Assembly (NCBI GenBank): GCA_028688575.1
Contig: JAQTXW010000015.1
Span: 1 to 44,995 of the forward strand
Source of the DNA: Methylotenera sp.
GTDB taxonomy: Bacteria; Pseudomonadota; Gammaproteobacteria; Burkholderiales; Methylophilaceae
DNA: 44,995 nucleotides
Direction: 5' to 3'
Shown: positions 42,308 through 44,995 of the stretch, one piece after another
Layout: each line of letters begins with the position of its first letter
How positions within the stretch are numbered: position 1 is the stretch's first letter
Program-made: the position numbers and the translations under genes
Notes under the pieces: generated by a model
The model's input: only the letters and a program-made list of their open reading frames with translations
Database searches by the model: none
Told to the model about the DNA's origin: nothing

Positions 42308-42406
42308 ACTGGAGAACAAATTAAAAGGGGGAAGCTAACTTTGGCACACTTAATGCTTTATATTAACTGGGCATAATTGCTCTCCAAAGCATGTTTCTCC
42401 CCTTCG

Positions 42407-42433
42407 GGCGCCTTTATTGGGCGCCTTTTTTTT
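42407..42433 (+). terminator. Intrinsic terminator of glgA
   Basis: GGCGCC at 42407-42412 pairs with GGCGCC at 42420-42425 across a 7-nt loop, followed by eight T residues on the plus strand, 100 bp after the glgA stop. On the minus strand no T run follows, so it serves glgA and not orn. Confidence 0.82.
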
Positions 42434-42449
42434 ACTGTTAGATCAGGCG

Positions 42450-43010
42450 TTATTTAACAATAAAATGCTCTCGATAGTATTTCAATTCATCAATCGACTC
42501 ATAAATATCTGCCAATGCTTCATGGCGACTGGCTTTTTTAAAACCAGAGTAAATTTCAGGTTTCCAGCGGCGCGCCAACTCTTTAAACACGCTCACATCT
42601 AAATTGCGATAATGAAAAAAGGTTTCAAGCGTTGGCATATAGCGTGCCATAAAACGTCTATCCTGACAAATAGAGTTACCGCACATAGGCGACTTGCCCG
42701 CGGGCACATGCTGCTTTAAAAACGCAATCATTTGTGCAGAAGCATTGTCTTCTGACAGGGTTGATGCTTTCACTTTGTCAATCAGGCCTGAACGTCCATG
42801 TGCGCCCTTATTCCAGGCATCCATGCCATCGAGAACAGCATCACTTTGGTGTACAACCAGCACAGGGGATTCGGCAATCACATTCAGGTCAGCATCGGTC
42901 ACCACGGCTGCCAACTCCAAAATGCGATCAGTATCGGGCAGCAAGCCACTCATCTCCATATCTAGCCAAATTAAATTATTCTGATTTGTCGTATTCTCAG
43001 CAGATGCCAT
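42450..43010 (-). CDS. orn: Oligoribonuclease
   Basis: Degrades 2- to 5-nt RNA fragments and linear pGpG to mononucleotides. The 186-residue DEDDh exonuclease shows Exo [12 protein letters not shown] (Asp, Glu), the [20 protein letters not shown] motif, the [20 protein letters not shown] segment, and the C-terminal His-Glu-Ala-Leu-Ala-Asp of Exo III. I start it at the ATG at 43010, 7 bases after GGA; an adjacent ATG at 43013 is an alternative, and the longer frame adds residues unlike the family. It is divergent from the M48 protease gene. Confidence 0.94.
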   Translation of the reverse strand: MASAENTTNQNNLIWLDMEMSGLLPDTDRILELAAVVTDADLNVIAESPVLVVHQSDAVLDGMDAWNKGAHGRSGLIDKVKASTLSEDNASAQMIAFLKQHVPAGKSPMCGNSICQDRRFMARYMPTLETFFHYRNLDVSVFKELARRWKPEIYSGFKKASRHEALADIYESIDELKYYREHFIVK

Positions 43011-43121
43011 CATGATTTCCATTAAAATAGTTGTAATTAGATCATTGCAATGAACCATCTCTATAAAAATGATTCACAATGTGCGTATATTAACTTAATT
43101 CAATTTTGAACGAACAATAAA

Positions 43122-44372
43122 ATGGCTTTTACACTCACTATTACCTTTTTAGTTTTACTCGTTGCGACCACGTTGATTAGAATTTGGCTGGGCACTCGTC
43201 ATATCCAGCATGTGCAGCAATATCGCAATGAAGTGCCGCAGGCATTCAGTGCCAACATCAGTTTACAGGCACATCAAAAAGCGGCAGATTACACCACAGA
43301 CAAAACTAAATTAGTGTTAATAGAAGCCGCCGCACAGGCCGCCTTGCTTGCGATTCTTACCATAGGTGGCGGCTTGCAATGGATCGACGAAATTTGGCGT
43401 GACCTATTGCCAGCACATGAAATCGCTCGCGGTGCGCTGGTCATCTGCAGCGCCATGATCATCAGCGGTCTGATTGACATTCCATTTGACTACTATAAAA
43501 CCTTCACCATCGATGAAAAATTTGGTTTTAACAAAATGACTCGCGCCATGTTTGTGAGCGACATCGGCAAACAAACACTGGTAGGGCTGGCGCTAGGTGC
43601 GCCCATCCTGTTTGCAGCATTATGGCTAATGCAAGGTGCAGGTGACTATTGGTGGCTGTATTTATGGATTGTATGGAGCCTGTTTAATTTACTTATGCTG
43701 GCCATTTACCCTACAGTGATTGCGCCTTTTTTTAATAAATTCAACCCACTTGAGGATGAAGGGCTAAAACAGCGAATTGAAGCATTATTAACTAAATGCG
43801 GATTTAAATCACAAGGTTTATTTGTAATGGATGGCTCAGCACGCAGCAGTCATGGCAACGCTTATTTCACAGGATTTGGCGCCTCAAAGCGGGTCGTGTT
43901 TTTTGATACTTTGCTGGATAGATTAAATACAGATGAAATTGAAGCAGTGCTCGCGCACGAGCTTGGGCACTTTAAACATCAGCATGTGGTTAAACGCATC
44001 GCACTCATGTTTTTTGTAAGCTTTTTAGGCTTGGCACTTCTTGGCTGGCTCATGCACCAACCGTGGTTTTACCTTGGACTAGGCGTGAGCGAGCCAAGTA
44101 ACTATATGGCGCTGTTGCTATTTTTATTGGTTTCCCCAGTGTTTTTGTTTTTATTGCGGCCAATTATGGCAAGCTACTCACGTAAAAATGAGTTTGAAGC
44201 AGACCATTATGCCGCCACACATGCTGATGCGAAACATTTGGTAGAAGCGCTCGTCAAGTTATACCGCGACAATGCCTCAACCTTGACACCAGACCCATTG
44301 CACTCGGCATTTTATGACTCGCACCCACCTGCCAGCATCAGAATTTCAAAATTGGCAGCTTTTGAGCGCTAA
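43122..44372 (+). CDS. M48 family metalloprotease, Ste24/CAAX-protease type
   Basis: A 416-residue integral-membrane zinc protease. The zinc site is H-E-x-x-H with His279, Glu280 and His283 (VLAHELGHFKHQHV), and the third ligand Glu359 lies in NEFEADHYAA. At least six membrane helices are seen, including the first at about 4-20 and pairs near 65-120 and 145-210. Length and layout match the Ste24-like peptidase_M48 N-terminal plus M48 domains, not the shorter HtpX. In bacteria these proteins are thought to act in membrane-protein quality control; the substrate here is unknown. Confidence 0.9.
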   Translation: MAFTLTITFLVLLVATTLIRIWLGTRHIQHVQQYRNEVPQAFSANISLQAHQKAADYTTDKTKLVLIEAAAQAALLAILTIGGGLQWIDEIWRDLLPAHEIARGALVICSAMIISGLIDIPFDYYKTFTIDEKFGFNKMTRAMFVSDIGKQTLVGLALGAPILFAALWLMQGAGDYWWLYLWIVWSLFNLLMLAIYPTVIAPFFNKFNPLEDEGLKQRIEALLTKCGFKSQGLFVMDGSARSSHGNAYFTGFGASKRVVFFDTLLDRLNTDEIEAVLAHELGHFKHQHVVKRIALMFFVSFLGLALLGWLMHQPWFYLGLGVSEPSNYMALLLFLLVSPVFLFLLRPIMASYSRKNEFEADHYAATHADAKHLVEALVKLYRDNASTLTPDPLHSAFYDSHPPASIRISKLAAFER

Positions 44373-44488
44373 TCAAGAGTAAAGCCATTACAATCATCCT
44401 AAATACTTAAATAACGAAAAGCCTACAATACATCTGAATTAAAATGACTTGCGTGCGTACTCAACATGAATACCAGAAAGACGAAGTA

Positions 44489-44659
44489 ATGTGTCATTGC
44501 AGTGGCACCAAACGGTCAGATATTCAAAGTTTATTTGAGCAAGGTATGGATATGGAGGCAATATCCAGATGGACAGGGGCTATATCGGGCTGCGGTGGCT
44601 GCGAATGGGATATTGCTGAGTTTCTCAGCATGATTGCCGAAGAGAAAAAGATGATCTAA
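44489..44659 (+). CDS. Small BFD-like [2Fe-2S] protein
   Basis: A 56-residue protein with the bacterioferritin-associated-ferredoxin (BFD, Fer2_BFD) cysteine pattern: C-x-C at the N-terminus (MCHCSGT) and C-x2-C (ISGCGGCEWDI) about 30 residues later, the four ligands of one [2Fe-2S] cluster. I start at the ATG at 44489 because BFD proteins begin directly before C-x-C; an upstream ATG at 44444 adds 15 residues and has no better ribosome-binding site. No bacterioferritin gene is adjacent, so the partner is unknown. Iron release or electron transfer is inferred. Confidence 0.75.
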   Translation: MCHCSGTKRSDIQSLFEQGMDMEAISRWTGAISGCGGCEWDIAEFLSMIAEEKKMI

Positions 44660-44668
44660 ATGTTTTGT

Positions 44669-44683
44669 AAAGCTAGGCTTTTT
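44669..44683 (+). terminator. Weak terminator after the BFD-like gene
   Basis: AAAGC and GCTTT pair across a 3-nt loop with a short T run, 9 bp after the stop codon. The stem is only 5 bp, so efficiency is doubtful. Confidence 0.3.
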
Positions 44684-44870
44684 GCTCGTCTGAAACTGTC
44701 GTATTGAGTCAGATACTTGGCGGAGAGGTATCTGGTCCTAGTAAAGAAAACATACAGTGAGCTAGGCAACCATAAACGCCTAGGAGATGGGGTGTATTTA
44801 TGGGGTATATTCAATTAGCGGCCAATTGCCAACTCATTGAGTTTATAACAAATATAACATGTTTAATATC
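44684..44870. other. Unassigned stretch between the BFD-like gene and tRNA-Ser
   Basis: No believable gene is seen. Two small inverted repeats occur: AGATAC/GTATCT around 44712-44735, and CTAGGC/GCCTAG around 44763-44785. Neither is followed by a T run. The transcript of the minus-strand tRNA-Ser must end somewhere in this stretch. Confidence 0.4.
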
Positions 44871-44960
44871 TGGCGGAAGAGGCGAGATTCGAACTCGCGA
44901 TAAGGTTACCCTTATGCCACCTTTCCAGGGTGGTGACTTAAACCACTCATCCACTCTTCC
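44871..44960 (-). tRNA. tRNA-Ser (anticodon GGA)
   Basis: A 90-nt class II tRNA on the minus strand beginning GGAAGAGTGGATGAGTGG. The acceptor stem GGAAGAG/CTCTTCC has discriminator G and encoded CCA. The anticodon stem CCACC/GGTGG encloses CTGGAAA, giving anticodon GGA. The long variable arm (ATAAGGGTAACCTTAT) is as expected for serine tRNAs. Confidence 0.96.
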
Positions 44961-44995
44961 ACGAATGTGGCGAATTATAGTTTAAATTGTTGCAA

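Noticed and set aside
44444-44488. Upstream ATG for the BFD-like gene
   Set aside because: It would add 15 residues before the C-x-C motif, where BFD proteins normally begin, and has no better ribosome-binding site; kept only as an alternative.
1-44995. CRISPR array, prophage or restriction/defence island
   Set aside because: No regularly spaced repeats, integrase, phage structural genes or defence-gene motifs were seen; the gene content is core metabolism and housekeeping.

Overview
The window reads as chromosome of a ribulose-monophosphate (RuMP) methylotroph, most likely a betaproteobacterium of the Methylophilaceae (Methylotenera/Methylophilus type). The evidence is the coexistence of 3-hexulose-6-phosphate synthase, 6-phospho-3-hexuloisomerase and transaldolase with the archaeal-like tetrahydromethanopterin (H4MPT) C1 genes mch, mtdB and beta-RFAP synthase, in a moderately AT-rich genome with dense, bacterial-style operons. 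The species is inferred, not shown.

Region 1 (1-14.1 kb) is housekeeping. It holds the 3' end of a LysM protein (probably MltD), a lipoprotein peptide-binding protein with two ABC permeases, and fabI. Facing these on the minus strand is a protein-quality-control block: tig-clpP-clpX, lon, hupB, tRNA-Val, tRNA-Asp and ppiD. lon has a near-consensus heat-shock (sigma-32) promoter. A tRNA-Leu lies just upstream of tig.

Region 2 (14.2-20.3 kb, plus strand) has a small unrecognised gene followed by a three-gene RND efflux system (outer-membrane lipoprotein, periplasmic adaptor, 1045-residue pump).

Region 3 (20.4-36.5 kb) is the most distinctive part. It is almost wholly on the minus strand and is a C1 supercluster. 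Two blocks of cofactor-synthesis genes (H4MPT and methanofuran type) flank the RuMP genes hxlB-hxlA-tal and a two-component system. The right block is mptG-mtdB-ATP-grasp(COG2232)-mch-RimK-like ligase-CitG-like protein. The left block is ATP-grasp(COG1821/MfnD-like)-MfnF-like-pabB-amino-acid-kinase(MfnE-like)-pterin dehydratase, with a HisA-like gene divergent from it. Together these genes assimilate formaldehyde (Hps, Hpi, transaldolase), oxidise it on H4MPT (MtdB, Mch) and make the cofactors that oxidation needs, including the 4-aminobenzoate that beta-RFAP synthase consumes. Several cofactor-synthesis genes start with GTG or TTG. Two ATP-grasp genes have good family N-termini encoded upstream of any ATG/GTG/TTG, which points to AUU/AUC-type initiation or lost start codons.

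Region 4 (36.9-45 kb) holds ppsA-ppsR (PEP synthase and its regulator), a degenerate IS1595-family end, crcB, glgA, orn, an M48 (Ste24-like) membrane protease, a small BFD-like [2Fe-2S] protein and tRNA-Ser. No CRISPR, prophage or intact mobile element was seen.
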